Both the position numbers and the translations under genes were made by a program. A stretch of DNA of 64,000 nucleotides, taken from the NCBI GenBank assembly GCA_003255025.1, contig QANY01009128.1, positions 1,054,547 through 1,118,546 of the forward strand, in the 5' to 3' direction. This DNA is from Datisca glomerata (lineage: Eukaryota > Streptophyta > Magnoliopsida > Cucurbitales > Datiscaceae). A model generated the notes under the pieces. The model was not told where the DNA came from. It made no database searches and saw only the letters and a program-made list of their open reading frames with translations. Shown here piece after piece: positions 1-11,874 of this stretch (within the stretch, counting starts at the first letter, position 1; each line of letters opens with the position of its first letter).

Positions 1-911
1 AAAAATCGAACCGAAACTTCAGTTCGGCAATAAAATTGAACCAAACCGTTCATGTTAAGAGAATCAAACCGAACCGGACCGTGAGTTTCGACTCGGTATT
101 TTTAATTAAAAATCATTTTTTAAATCATTTTTAAATGATATTATTGAAAAAAATAATATAAAATTAAATTTTTGTTTCGGTTCGATTCGTTTTTATATGA
201 AATTATATATATAATAATAATATAAGTTTAATGTTTCGGTTCGGTCCGGTTCGGTTAAAAAATCACCAAAAATTCAAACCGAACCAAAACTTCGATTATC
301 TCATTTTCTCGAACCGAACTTAACACATATAAAGAACTGACCGAACTGATTATTTTCGGTTCGGTTTGGTTCGAAATAATTTTGAACAACCCTAGGCTGA
401 ATTAAGTTGGGCTTAATGGAAAATATCATATCTTGATTTTTAGGCCTAATTAGGCACTGAATTTGGGTTAATTCTCAAATAAATGTAATGAAAGTCAACC
501 TCTAAAGAAAACAAACTAACTGACAAAATAATAAACATATATGTCCAAGCTACTTACCAAACCGAACCGTTAATATCAAAAGAATTGAGACAAACTGAAT
601 TGTTAGTTTCGGTTCGGTATTATTAATTAAAAATAATTTTTTAAATGATATTATTCAAAAAAATAACATAAAATTAAAGTTTTGTTTCAGTTCGATTTTA
701 TATGAAATTATATATAAAAATAAAAAATAATATGAATTTAATGTTTCGGTTCTGTCCGGTTTGGTTCGAAAACCATCAAAATTTCAAACCGAACCGAAAC
801 TTTAGTTCTCTCATTTTCTCGAACCGTACGCATATAAAGAACCGACTGAACTGATCATTTTGGTTCGGGATAATTTTGAACAGACTGAATTAAGTTGGGC
901 TTAATGGAAAA
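1..911. repeat. Two GGTTCGG-rich MITE copies in tandem, duplicated at 8219-9129
   Basis: Two related copies (about 1-395 and 555-880) are rich in GGTTCGG/CCGAACC motifs. They share an interior (AT-rich core, then 'acatataaagaac' near the right end) with the hAT-like MITE at 39819-40217. The first copy is cut by the window edge. No coding sequence is seen. By eye the whole block is identical to 8219-9129. Confidence 0.75.
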
Positions 912-1079
912 TATCATATCTTGATTTTCAGGCTTAATTAGGCACTGAATTCGGTTAATTCTCAAATAGATAATAACGAAGATATGGGAGAAATGAAGGA
1001 AAAATGTCCTTATATAGGCTGCGGATTTGAGAGGGAGATGAAACACACCTTATAATTTTTTGAAAATGGGAATTGGAAA

Positions 1080-1888
1080 AGACATTTTACAGGGAAACGT
1101 GACTGACAAGACAGAACCATCACTTGTACTAACAAATGGCATATGACAGCTGGGAAAGGAAAAGGGATAATGTGTACGCTACCCGAAGTAGTTGAGAGCG
1201 GGAAGCTGAAAAGACATGGAGAAATGATGAAGAGCGATTTTACGGAAGGGACGTCAACGAAAACGGGAGACGAAATGGCAACTCAGGTAAGGCACGTGTA
1301 TCTTTTTACTTATTTATTATTATCTTTTACTTTTTTCCCATGTTTGCAGGTTCTCAACGAATGACACGAAAAGCAGAAGAACTTGATCAAATCCCCATCA
1401 AAGCACGCGGAAAGCAAGGTTCCTCATCATTACACATCAATAAGTAAAATTATATTGAGTGTAATGGGGATAAATGAACAAGAGTAAAACCGCCAGGGAC
1501 GTGTACAAAAAGGAACCAACTAGAGGAAGCCGCAAAGGCTATCGACATGGCAGAACGAGAAAGGATGAGCGGAAAGACAGGAGATTTAATCAAGGATCAA
1601 CCTAACAGTTATAGTTGAGTTCCTCAAATCTGGAGGAATATTCGGCAATTTATTATTTATGCTTGTGAATCCCCCAAAATCTGATTGTAATATTTTAATT
1701 ATGGTTGAATCTCCCTGAAATATAGTGAATATTCCATTTTAGGAGAATATTTTCCGTTTTAAGAGATGTAACAAGATCTCATGAACAACCTATGAATGAA
1801 GGCTAATTGTAAGTTCAATGAGGCAATACTAACCGCCAAAAAATAGTCTTGTTTGAGTACTCTCTCTTTCAATTTACTTCTTTGCATG
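1080..1888 (+). mobile_element. Relic 3' end of an LTR retrotransposon
   Basis: About 1420-1472 matches the sequence just before the right LTR of the 12-18 kb element (about 17440-17492): a shared 'tcattacacatcaat' and a purine run ending 'gtaatgggg', likely the polypurine tract. What follows (from about 1474) differs from that element's LTR but looks LTR-like and ends near a CA at about 1888. The upstream purine-rich stretch (1140-1420) has no recognisable gag-pol. I read it as a diverged relative of the 12-18 kb family. The short ORF at 1143-1364 resembles no known protein. Confidence 0.4.
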
Positions 1889-2154
1889 TGCGAGGAAAAG
1901 TTCATTTACACTTACTATGACATAGACTACAATTTAATATACTCCCACAAATGCTTAGTACGTAATAATAAAAATGGAATAATAACAAAAAAATAAATTC
2001 AAATGAATTAAAGAACTGTTAGCATATAAATAGATAGTTCCCATGGTCATAATCATGTAGAACCATGAAACAAATAATGATTAGTAATTTTGTATGTAAA
2101 ATTGATAAAAAAAAAATAAAACAGAAAGAATGAAAGAATGGGAGAATGAAAGAA

Positions 2155-2811
2155 TGGGGTGTAAGAAAAACCACTGAAATCGACTGAACCGATCGAACCG
2201 GACCGAACCGATGCGGTTCTGTCGGTCTCAACGTTTTAGATGGCTCGGTTCGGTCCTTCATATATGATAAGTCCACGGTTCGGTTCGGTCTGTGATTTTT
2301 ATGAAGAAACCGCACCGAACCGCATACTCAATCTATAAAAAGATTTTCACAATACCCTAACTCTAATCCATAAACATTTTTACCACTTCCTTACTCTCTC
2401 TCTCTCTCTCAAACTCGTTTGTATTTTATTTTTTTAGTTTGTATTTTATTTTTTTGCCTTATGAATTTTCCGATGCTTATGAGGATTTTTTTATTTTCTG
2501 ATTGTATTTATAATCTATTAATAGAACGTTGGATTAAAATGATCTCAATTCTTTCTTCTCTATTTCCACATGAAAATTTACGTTTTCAGAAAATTGTTCA
2601 AACTAAGACTTGTTTGTTTTTAATAGAACTTATTCTATTTATTTTACCGGTTTGAACCTGTTCGGTGCGGTTTAGAAAAAAAATTGTTGGTTTGGTTTGG
2701 CACGGTTTCTTCATTATGTCCGGTTCGATTTGATTCCTATTTTTGATAAACCACATTTTAGGTTCGGTTCGTTAAAACACTTTAAACCGAATCGGACTGC
2801 TTACACCCCTA
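2155..2811. mobile_element. hAT-like MITE of the GGTTCGG family
   Basis: The left end reads 'tggggtgtaag' and the right end 'cttacacccct(a)', an inverted repeat matching the ends of the element at 61550-62472. GGTTCGG motifs fill both flanks and the middle is AT-rich. Flanking 8-mers (2147-2154 and 2812-2819) do not match, so the target duplication has decayed or an end is off by a few bases. ORFs inside are translations of the repeat. Confidence 0.6.
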
Positions 2812-3889
2812 AGTAATAGGATAAGAAATGTGAAAACCACAGGGGCTATATATGGAGATCGTCCACCAATTCCAACTTTGACAAATTCAAAGTCATAGTT
2901 CCTAAATAATGTTTCTTTCAATTTGTTTTTAATGCTATTATTTGTTAAAATGCCATTGATTTTTAATGTGACTATTCATTTGCAATGAGACATAACATAT
3001 GTTATCTTCTTAATTAAGATTAAATAGAGTTCAAAAGAGTTACAAAAAGTTTGTGAAAGTTGAAAAGTCATTTTCGTTAATTGAAGTAAATACCATTTCT
3101 AAATGTTTAAAATTGAATTTGGATACAATTATGTGAAATAAATTTTTCGATTATTACATTCTTAAATTGAAGTTATAAAGTCTTCAAAGTATTATTATAT
3201 AAGATTAATTATTGATTTTCAATTTTTTTAAAAAGATTGTCACATCTTATTAATTATTTGACTATTACAAAATTGCAACGAATACTTAATTTAATTAATT
3301 GTATGTTTTGAATGCAATAATGTTGTTTATTTTGTCATAAATTTATTTATTAATAATATCAAATATAAAAAATTGTGACATTTGACATAAGAAGAATGAA
3401 AGAAAATTGACATTTTGACGTAAAGAAAGAGAAAGAAAATCGATATTTGACGTAATATAATTTGACCAAATATAAAAAATACGGACGCAACTTTTAATAT
3501 ATATAAATTGTTTAGGTTCTCAATTAGCAGTAAGCACATATGCATTTGACTTTTGAGTATCACGAGTTGAAAATTTGTCAGCATGTCTTCCTGTGAAGAT
3601 CCAAAAGCAATTTGAACATTAAAAACAGAAGCATAAGCTCCTGATGAAAAATTTCCTTGTCCTGTTTCCACTAGAATTAGTCATACAATCTTAAAAAAAC
3701 AAAACACCCACAATTCAAAGTTAAAATATATACTCAGAGGTAAGACAGACTCACTTTCAAAGTAAATTATTCTTTGCAGACAGTAAATAAACTTGACTGC
3801 ATAATTCATATTATACTAAAGATTACGGAAAAACTAGGCTATTAAGAAATTGGAAGCACCAAATTGTTGTTTTCAAACTCCGGTAAAGA
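2812..3889. other. AT-rich intergenic stretch, no gene recognised
   Basis: The DNA is AT-rich and lies downstream of the minus-strand P450. A minus-strand ORF (3671-3327) begins with about 50 residues of ordinary composition and then degenerates into low-complexity sequence. I recognise no family in it. Confidence 0.5.
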
Positions 3890-5540
3890 TTAGCTGGGCG
3901 GTTTAACGTCGGGATGATCATACGGAATGGGAATCAAATGCAGCTCGGTGTTCCTTCTAGCCGTTGCACCAATGGACTCAGTCATGTCTAAGTCTTCAGG
4001 TTTTATACCTTTACGAAGTTCCCAGTTGAAATGGTACAACAGATTTGCAAGCATAATCTCTAGGTTCGCTATACCGTATGCTATTCCGGGACACACCCTT
4101 CTTCCGGCACCAAATGGTATGAACTCAAAGTCATTCCCCTTGTAATCTACTTCACTATTGAGAAATCTCTCCGGGATGAAGTTTTCCGGGTCAGTCCAAT
4201 GACCAGGATCCCTATTGATCGCCCAAGCGTTAACCACAACTCGGGTTTTGATTGGAATGTGATATCCGTTGATTTCGCAATTGTCTCTACTTTCTCTTGG
4301 AAGCAGTAGAGGAAGTGGAGGGTGTAATCTCAAAGTTTCCTTGATAACTGATTTCAAATACTGCAATTCATGGAGTTCTGTTTCATCAACACCTCCGTTT
4401 GCATCACAGGCCCTCCTAACCTCGGCTTGCGCCTTTTTCATCTTTTCAGGGTTTTTCATCAGCTCCGACATTATCCATTCCATCGTTGTAGATGAAGTCT
4501 CCGTCCCGGCAACAAAAATGTCCTAAGATAAACATTTCAACGCAGAATTTTAATACGTGTGTGTATGAGCGTGCGTGTGCACGTTTGTGTGTTTAATCAT
4601 ATATATATATATATATATATGCACGGAACAATAAGCATAAGCATATACTAACCAGGATAATTGCTTTGATGTCGTTCTCTGTTAGAGGAAATTGAAGGGT
4701 GTCTTGATCCTTAACTCTGAGAAGGACATTGACAAGATCTTCTGCTACAAGTCCACTGGTAGCTCCATGGTTTAAGTCTACTTTGTGATCATTTATGATG
4801 TTTTGAAGTATTTTGTCAGACCTTTTATGCACATTTTCAAGCTTCTTCTTAAATCCACTGAGAAAACCAAGCAATTTCATGGAAGGGAATAGATCAGCAA
4901 CACAGAAACCGGATGTCATCTTCGTGATCGTATCTGAAATATTTAAAAACTCTTCTTGCTCCTTGCATTTTCCACCTAAGGCTGTATTCAAAGTAATATT
5001 ATTTGTTGAGCAAAATATCATCACACTCAAATTTATCTCCGACCCGGAATTCGATTTGATATCTTGAACGAGTTTCGACACTTGTTCTTCCCTAATCGGT
5101 CGGAATGACTGCACGCGTTTCATGCTTAGCAGCTCTAGCACGCAGAGTTTACGGAGCTGTCGCCAATACTCGCCATATGGTGCAAAGGCGATATCTCTGA
5201 AGTTATAAGTGACAACACTGGGAGCAACAAAGGCCGGTCTGTGAGCGAAATTGAGGTCATGGGTTTTCATCACCTCCCTGGCAGTATCAACTGAGGAAAC
5301 AACGATGGTGGAAACCTCACCAAGCTTTAGGTGCATAAGAGGGCCATATTTCTTGGCCATGTCTGTCAGGCGCTGATGGGGCCGACAGCCAATGAAATGA
5401 TGCATATCTCCTATGATTGGCAATTTCCATGGCCCTGGTGGTAGATTTGCACTAGTTTTACTCTTCCATATTCTCACAAGCGCTAACACAAACAGTAAGA
5501 AGGCACAGAAGAGTGGGAAGGAAAACAGCTGCTGTTCCAT
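3890..5540 (-). CDS. Cytochrome P450, CYP71 family (CYP71D/CYP726-like), two exons
   Basis: Predicted ER-anchored heme monooxygenase. Exon 1 is 5540-4653 (888 nt) and exon 2 is 4522-3890 (633 nt with stop), split by a 130-nt phase-0 GT-AG intron (4652-4523) at the usual CYP71 position just before the I-helix. The product is 506 aa, normal for the family. I start at the ATG at 5540, which gives a hydrophobic anchor (residues 6-23), because the in-frame ATG at 5591 adds an unusual cysteine-rich leader. Motifs: PPGP hinge 34-37, AGTET oxygen-binding 301-305, KETLR with E358 and R361, PERF 413-416, and the heme loop with Cys440. No stop or frameshift is seen. Relatives oxidise sesqui- and diterpenes and other specialised metabolites; the substrate cannot be read from sequence. 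The gene lies head to head with a second CYP71 gene at 9337. Confidence 0.93.
4599..4620. repeat. (TA)n microsatellite in the P450-1 intron
   Basis: A run of about ten TA dinucleotides lies inside the 130-nt intron, upstream of the acceptor on the minus strand. Confidence 0.85.
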
Positions 5541-5627
5541 GAGGAAGAGCTGGGAAAAAACAACACAACAAGAGCAGTATAAGGTAGTCAAATCTTGTGG
5601 GCTGCAAATGAAACTGCAATGGATTTC

Positions 5628-5636
5628 TTTTTATAG
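5628..5636 (-). promoter_or_regulatory. Candidate TATA box of P450-1
   Basis: On the minus strand this reads CTATAAAAAG, about 90 nt upstream of the ATG at 5540, a plausible distance for a plant TATA box plus a short 5' UTR. Its position and consensus match are the only support. Confidence 0.45.
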
Positions 5637-5786
5637 ATTTTATGAAAGTTAAAGAGTGCAAAATACTGGTGTCATTTCTTTGTAGTGCCGATCCTTATTG
5701 GTTAGTAGTTGAAAGAAAAGTCATTCGAAATCTTTATGATTCAAAGAGAAAAAACTACGAATTTTTATATTTTTTTATTGAATACT

Positions 5787-6714
5787 AATACCAGCGGCCA
5801 TCGACAGCATCATCCACTCAAGAAAATAGACAAAACAACAGAGTTATTCACCCACTCCAACACTTAAATCTTAAAATATAGTTTAGCTGCGAAATTTTCA
5901 AATATGTCATTCTAGACTGCGAATTATCTTGAACAAATATATTATTTTATTTAGATATTATTTCTGAAAGCAATTAAGATATTATTTCTTAAAGCATCTC
6001 TAGAAAATTTACTGAAAATTTGTGACAACTTATGAATCTACTTGTTTATCATATTCCTAAGGACTATAAGATTTTAAATTTGTGTAGAGACCTCATATTT
6101 CAGATCAAAGATTAGATTAAAATGCAGATTTTGCAAATTAAATAAAAACATTTTGGACTTTATTTTTTTTTATTAAATGGTCTTTTAATGGGTAAATATC
6201 ATTTATTACACACTTCCCCCATGAGTAGTATAAAATGAGACATTCCCGAAATGTCTTAAGAAATAATAGATTTTTTAAGACTTTGATACAGAAGAGCAAA
6301 CAAATATTGGACTTACTTGCATGAGCTTTCAATGCAACATCAAATATATATATATATATATACAAAGAATAATGTGATTAAGTAATTGATCAAATTTTAA
6401 GTGACTAAATGATATGATAATATTTTATAAATTTATGTTTTATAACTCATTAAAATAATTTGACAAACTAACATATAAATAATTATCACAATATTAATTA
6501 AATGTAAAATTACTGGTATATATTTTATTCAAGATAATTGCCAGTCTAGCATGACATATTTGAAAATTTCGCACCTAAGATATTTTTTTAAGATTTTAAA
6601 AATATTTGTCAATGTTTTATAAGCCAAGTGTTTGAGTGGTTAAGAGTGAATAACTCTGTTCTTTTTTGTCTATTTTCTTGAGGGAGACTTTTATGATGCC
6701 GGTTCCCTGGTATT
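5787..6714. mobile_element. Non-coding element with about 170-190-bp terminal inverted repeats
   Basis: About 5787-5960 is the reverse complement of about 6525-6714. Both carry AATACCAG at the outer end, then a 'caagaaaatagacaaaa' block, an 'acagagttattcac' block and 'gaaattttcaaatatgtcat'. Roughly 560 bp of AT-rich non-coding DNA separates the arms, including a (TA)n run near 6345. Long TIRs of this kind are typical of Mutator-like or foldback elements. The 9 bp on each side do not match, so the target duplication is lost or the ends are slightly off. It lies just upstream of P450-1 and separates it from P450-2. Confidence 0.6.
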
Positions 6715-6784
6715 TATGTTTGGATTTTTATGGTTTTTAGATTATATTTGAGATAATTTGGGTCACACAAAACTTAGTTTGTGG

Positions 6785-8060
6785 CAGATTTTTTTTGTTC
6801 GGGGTTCATCAATTACGTAGTAGAGTTCACTAAATACGTACAAAAGAATAATTCTTGGAGGGATTCATCAAATACGTACAAAATGATAATTTTTTGAGGG
6901 GTTCACCAATTACGTAGTGAGGTTCACTAAATACGTACAAAAGGATAATTCTTAGAGGGGTTCACCAATTACGTAGTAGGGTTCACCAATTATGTACAAA
7001 AGAATAATTTTTGGAGGGGTTCACCAATTATGTAGTGGGGTTCACCAAATACGTAATGGGATTCACCAATTCGTGCTAGGGTTCACCAATATATCCCGAC
7101 AATTTCTCTAACCAATATCGGCGGTTCTGGGCACAATACCGGCGATTTTGGTTCCCGATACCGGCGGCTTTGGTCCCAAGATTGGCGTTTTTGGGCTCAG
7201 TACCGGCGGTTCCTGGCATTTTTTTCCTTTTTTGGCGGTTTTTAGTACCTTTTTATGACGGTTAAGAATATATTCTTGATTATGTTGTTGTCATTTTACC
7301 ACAAGTATCAAGTAAATAATCTTTCCCACTCCTTTTAATTCATAACACCTCGAAGAATGATTAATTTTGTTCGTGAAATATTTTGGTGAATTCATCGAAG
7401 AATGGTTAATTTTGTACGTGAAATATTTTGGCGAACCCCTCGAAGAATATTGATTTTGTACGTGAAATATTTTGGCGAACCCCTCCAAGAATTATTATTT
7501 TTTTACGTGAAATATTTTGGTGAATTCCTCCAAAAATTATTCATTTTGTACGTGAAATATTTTGGTGTACCGCTCCAGAATTATTAATTTTGTACATGAA
7601 ATATTTATTAAATTTGTACGTGAAATATTTTGGTGAACCCCTCCAAGAATTATTGATTTTGTACGTCAAATAGTTTAGTGAACCCCTCCAAGAATTATTA
7701 AATTTGTACGTGAAATATTTTGGTGAACCCCTCCAAAAATTATTGATTTTATACGTGAAATATTTTGGTGAACCCCTCTAAGAATTATTAATTTTGTGCA
7801 TGAAATTTTTATTAATTTTGTACGTGAAATATTTTGGTAAACCCTCCAAGAATGATTGATTTTATTCGTGAAATGTTTTGGTAAACCCTTCCAAGAATTA
7901 TTGGTTTTGTATGTCAAATATTTTGGTGAACCCCTCCAAGAATTATTAATTTTGTACGTCAAATATTTTTGTGAACCCCTCAAAATTCTCTTTGTACTCC
8001 ACTCCGTAGTGGGGTTCACTAAAAACGTTTAAATTAATAATTCTGGGGGGTTCACCAAAT
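6785..8060. repeat. Foldback-like array of about 45-bp repeats in opposing orientations
   Basis: About 7360-7990 holds roughly 13-15 head-to-tail units of 44-46 bp (core 'tttgtacgtgaaatatttt', then 'ggtgaacccctccaag'). About 6785-7090 holds related units in the opposite orientation ('gggttcaccaa..acgtac'), and a short one in that orientation returns at 8003-8065. The centre (7090-7260) repeats 'ggcggttt/ggcgattt' motifs. Opposing arrays around a unique core suggest a foldback or MULE-like element. ORFs here are repeat translations, because the unit length is close to a multiple of three. Confidence 0.65.
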
Positions 8061-8218
8061 ACGTACCTAACATAGGACTCCCTATCGATTTTTGTCTTGA
8101 TATTACAAAATTATTAGCAAACAACATTTTTCTTAAGAATGAAATAGGACTCTCTGTTTGGATGTTTGCAGATGGCGTTAACTGCTAATTAATTATCGGT
8201 TCGGTTAATTTTTTGGTG

Positions 8219-9129
8219 AAAAATCGAACCGAAACTTCAGTTCGGCAATAAAATTGAACCAAACCGTTCATGTTAAGAGAATCAAACCGAACCGGACCGT
8301 GAGTTTCGACTCGGTATTTTTAATTAAAAATCATTTTTTAAATCATTTTTAAATGATATTATTGAAAAAAATAATATAAAATTAAATTTTTGTTTCGGTT
8401 CGATTCGTTTTTATATGAAATTATATATATAATAATAATATAAGTTTAATGTTTCGGTTCGGTCCGGTTCGGTTAAAAAATCACCAAAAATTCAAACCGA
8501 ACCAAAACTTCGATTATCTCATTTTCTCGAACCGAACTTAACACATATAAAGAACTGACCGAACTGATTATTTTCGGTTCGGTTTGGTTCGAAATAATTT
8601 TGAACAACCCTAGGCTGAATTAAGTTGGGCTTAATGGAAAATATCATATCTTGATTTTTAGGCCTAATTAGGCACTGAATTTGGGTTAATTCTCAAATAA
8701 ATGTAATGAAAGTCAACCTCTAAAGAAAACAAACTAACTGACAAAATAATAAACATATATGTCCAAGCTACTTACCAAACCGAACCGTTAATATCAAAAG
8801 AATTGAGACAAACTGAATTGTTAGTTTCGGTTCGGTATTATTAATTAAAAATAATTTTTTAAATGATATTATTCAAAAAAATAACATAAAATTAAAGTTT
8901 TGTTTCAGTTCGATTTTATATGAAATTATATATAAAAATAAAAAATAATATGAATTTAATGTTTCGGTTCTGTCCGGTTTGGTTCGAAAACCATCAAAAT
9001 TTCAAACCGAACCGAAACTTTAGTTCTCTCATTTTCTCGAACCGTACGCATATAAAGAACCGACTGAACTGATCATTTTGGTTCGGGATAATTTTGAACA
9101 GACTGAATTAAGTTGGGCTTAATGGAAAA
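8219..9129. repeat. Exact-looking second copy of 1-911
   Basis: Reading both blocks side by side I see no mismatch over 911 bp at a constant offset of 8218. The block stops at the N at 9130. Right after the N, 9131-9175 resembles 508-550 of the left copy, with differences. About 8170-8218 gives a sample of what may lie left of the window start. Confidence 0.9.
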
Positions 9130-9130
9130 N
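9130..9130. other. Assembly gap (single N)
   Basis: The N lies exactly where the 911-bp duplication ends, in a poly-A context. It probably marks a collapsed or misjoined repeat. Confidence 0.9.
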
Positions 9131-9257
9131 AAAAAAACCAAACTAATTGACAAAATAATAAACATATATGTCCAGATAATATAAAAGCTACTTACCATGT
9201 AAGAAATAACCAAATATAGACTTACCATATCAAGAAGTATATATGCCTATGCCAAAC

Positions 9258-9265
9258 TATATAAA
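9258..9265 (+). promoter_or_regulatory. Candidate TATA box of P450-2
   Basis: TATATAAA about 72 nt upstream of the ATG at 9337, followed by a C/A-rich leader. Consensus and spacing are the only support. Only about 110 bp separate it from the repeat block and N on its left. Confidence 0.55.
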
Positions 9266-9336
9266 CACATCTTCATCACTTCAACTTTCAACAACAATCA
9301 AACCACATTCTCATCCATATTCATCTTTGCTTCCAA

Positions 9337-11874
9337 ATGGAGTTTCACTTCCTTTCCTTTTCAGTCTTCTTTGGTTTCTTCCTATTCATATTTATGATAT
9401 GGAAACTACGAAAGACCCCCAAAACCGATTATCGGACTGCAAAGCTACCTCCGGGGCCACGAAAGCTGCCTCTAATAGGAAACATGCATCAGTTGGTTGG
9501 GTCTCCACCACACCATGCTCTAAGAGACTTGTCTATCAAATATGGTGCATTGATGCATCTAAAACTCGGAGAAGTCTCAATGTTCGTCGTGTCGTCACCG
9601 GAACTTGCCAAAGAGGTCATGAAAACAAATGACATTAATATTTCCTCAAGGCCTAATCTTCTAGCTAATTCAATCATTTCGTATGGTTCAAGAAGCATAT
9701 CAACTGCACCATATGGTAACTATTGGAAACAACTACGAAAGATTTGCACGCCGGAGCTTCTGAGCGCAAAACAAGTACAATCGTTCCGACCGATCAGAGA
9801 AAAAGAGACGTCAAACCTCATGAAATCAATCGCTTCTTCAAGAGCAGGCTCACCAATCAATCTCACTAACGAAATATTCTCGTCTACTTACGGAATCACA
9901 TCAAGAGCAGTCGTCGGTAAGAAAAGCGATGATCAAGATAGATTCATATGGATGGTGAAGGAATTCATTAAGATGGCAGGAGGGTTTAGTGTTGAAGATT
10001 TGTTTCCTTCAGTGAAATGGCTGCAACATGTGAGTGGAATGAGGACTAAGCTTGAGAGGCTGCAAAAAGAATCTGATAGGATAATGGAAAACATAATCAA
10101 TCAACACAAGGAGAGGAAGAACATGGCAAATTATGACAGTGCTCTAGATGAAGCTGAAGATCTAGTTGATGTTCTGTTGAATATTCAGAAGAGTGACAAT
10201 GAGATTTCCTTAAGTACTAATGATATCAAAGCAGTGGTCTGGGTAAGAATATTCACTTTATATATGCACCTCCATATATAGTTCATGGTTTAGACTACGG
10301 TATGTACAACCCATGCACCTTACAGAGATTGTATTTTGGTACATTTGTACGTAAAACAAGTATATAACTACATATTTTACGTACCAATATCCAAAAGCAC
10401 AACAGGTGTATGGTACATGGATTATACACGTAAAATAATCTCTCATTTACTTGTTACTTCATTCGAACAATTTGATTATTTTAAAATTACACCAATCTCC
10501 TTCTACTTTCTCTAAATTACAATAGTTCTCTTGTTTTAAAACTTACACGTATGTGCACACTCTCTAGTTTCACTTTACACAACATATAGTTTCATATAAT
10601 AATTTCTCTCCAAAATACCCCTCCACCTTCCATTTTGGTAAGAAATTATTTATAGAGGTCATATATTTAACATCTAATTTTATTTGCTTATAAATTATAA
10701 CAATATAAGTTGTGTACGCCAACTATTTTAGAATACATCGAAAGCATCAATTTTTTTATTTTTAGCTGAAATGTAAAATGATTTGATCAAGAAAATAGTG
10801 CGACACTGAGACATGAACGGGAAAAAGACATTTTGGCCTTTCATATTAAGTCATTTAGAGTGATGTGTAATTGAAACTTTTTTCCTAAAGTGCCCCCAGC
10901 TTCCATTTTTGGTAAGAGACTCATACTAATAGGTCATTAATCTTTGTTAAACAATTTTATTAGCTTATAAATTATAACTCGTCTGCTATTTGAGAATACG
11001 TCTAAAAGAACTTTTTTTCTTTTTAGCTGAAATTTCAAGTGACTGAATCACTTCATGAACCATAGAAATGCATTTTTAGCCTTTCACATTCAGTCATTAA
11101 CGGCAAAAGGAAGCTATATGTGTAAATATAGAAATTAGAGGAGCGTCTGCCATGAATAAACCTAATTTATGTAACCTAAATCTTAAATCTTTGTTTTAAA
11201 TTAAAAAAAAAAAAAAGAGAAACAATGAAGCTCATAATGTTGTACTGCAGAATATATTGGCAGCAGGGAGTGAAACATCAGCAACAACAGTAGATTGGGC
11301 AATGGCAGAAATGATAAAGAACCCATTAGTAATGAAAAGAGCACAATCTGAGGTCAGAGAAATCTTCAACGCCGAAGGGAAAGTTGATGAAACAGCCATT
11401 AATGACATGAAATATCTCAAAGCAATCATCAAAGAGACACTCAGACTACACCCACCAGCTCCCCTACTGGTTCCCAGAGAGTGTGGAGAAACATGTCAGA
11501 TTGATGGGTTTGAAATCCCAATCAAAAGCAGAGTGATTGTCAATGCATGGGCAATTGGAAGAGATCCCATGTTTTGGGATGAAGCAGAGAGGTTTTTTCC
11601 AGAGAGGTTTCTTGATTCTGCCATTGATTATAAAGGGAATAACTTTGAGTACATTCCATTTGGTGCTGGCAGAAGAATATGCCCTGGGATTTCATATGGG
11701 ATTGCCAACGTTGAACTTCCACTTGCAGAATTGTTGTATTATTTTGATTGGAATCTTCCTGATGATATGAAGCATAAAGATTTGGACATGGCTGAGGCTT
11801 CTGGTGTTACTGTTAGGAGGAAAAAAGATTTGTATTTAATTCCTGTTTTTTGTAACACATCTCTTGCTCCTTAA
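9337..11874 (+). CDS. Cytochrome P450, CYP71 family (CYP71D-like), two exons
   Basis: Predicted ER-bound heme monooxygenase. Exon 1 is 9337-10242 (906 nt) and exon 2 is 11251-11874 (624 nt with stop), with a 1008-nt phase-0 intron (GTAAGA donor, CTGCAG acceptor) at the same place as in P450-1. The product is 509 aa. Motifs: hydrophobic anchor about 5-22, PPGP 38-41, AGSET 307-311, KETLR with E364 and R367, PERF 419-422, heme loop with Cys446. The residue that opens exon 2, usually Asp in CYP71 ('DMF/DIF'), is Asn303 here. The frame is intact. It is clearly related to but well diverged from the head-to-head gene at 5540-3890, so this is not a very recent duplicate. Substrate unknown; terpenoid oxidation is the commonest role in this clade. 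Confidence 0.93.
10617..11110 (+). repeat. Diverged tandem duplication inside the P450-2 intron
   Basis: Two adjacent blocks (about 10617-10865 and 10890-11105) share an ordered set of motifs: 'cttccattttggtaag', 'gcttataaattataac', 'gaatac(a/g)tc', 'tttttagctgaaat' and 'gcctttca(t/c)att'. This accounts for about half of the unusually long intron. Confidence 0.65.

Noticed and set aside
3327..3671. Minus-strand ORF of 114 codons
   Set aside because: Only the first 50 residues have ordinary composition, no family is recognised, and the rest is AT-driven. Could be an exon fragment, but nothing supports it.
7361..7990. Regular repeats resembling a CRISPR array
   Set aside because: Units are directly adjacent with no unique spacers, vary in sequence, and lie in a plant nuclear context.
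7675..8019. ORF of 114 codons, minus strand
   Set aside because: It is the translation of the 45-bp repeat; near-multiples of three keep the frame open.
9243..9632. Plus-strand ORF overlapping P450-2 exon 1
   Set aside because: Out of frame with the P450, which has full family motifs.
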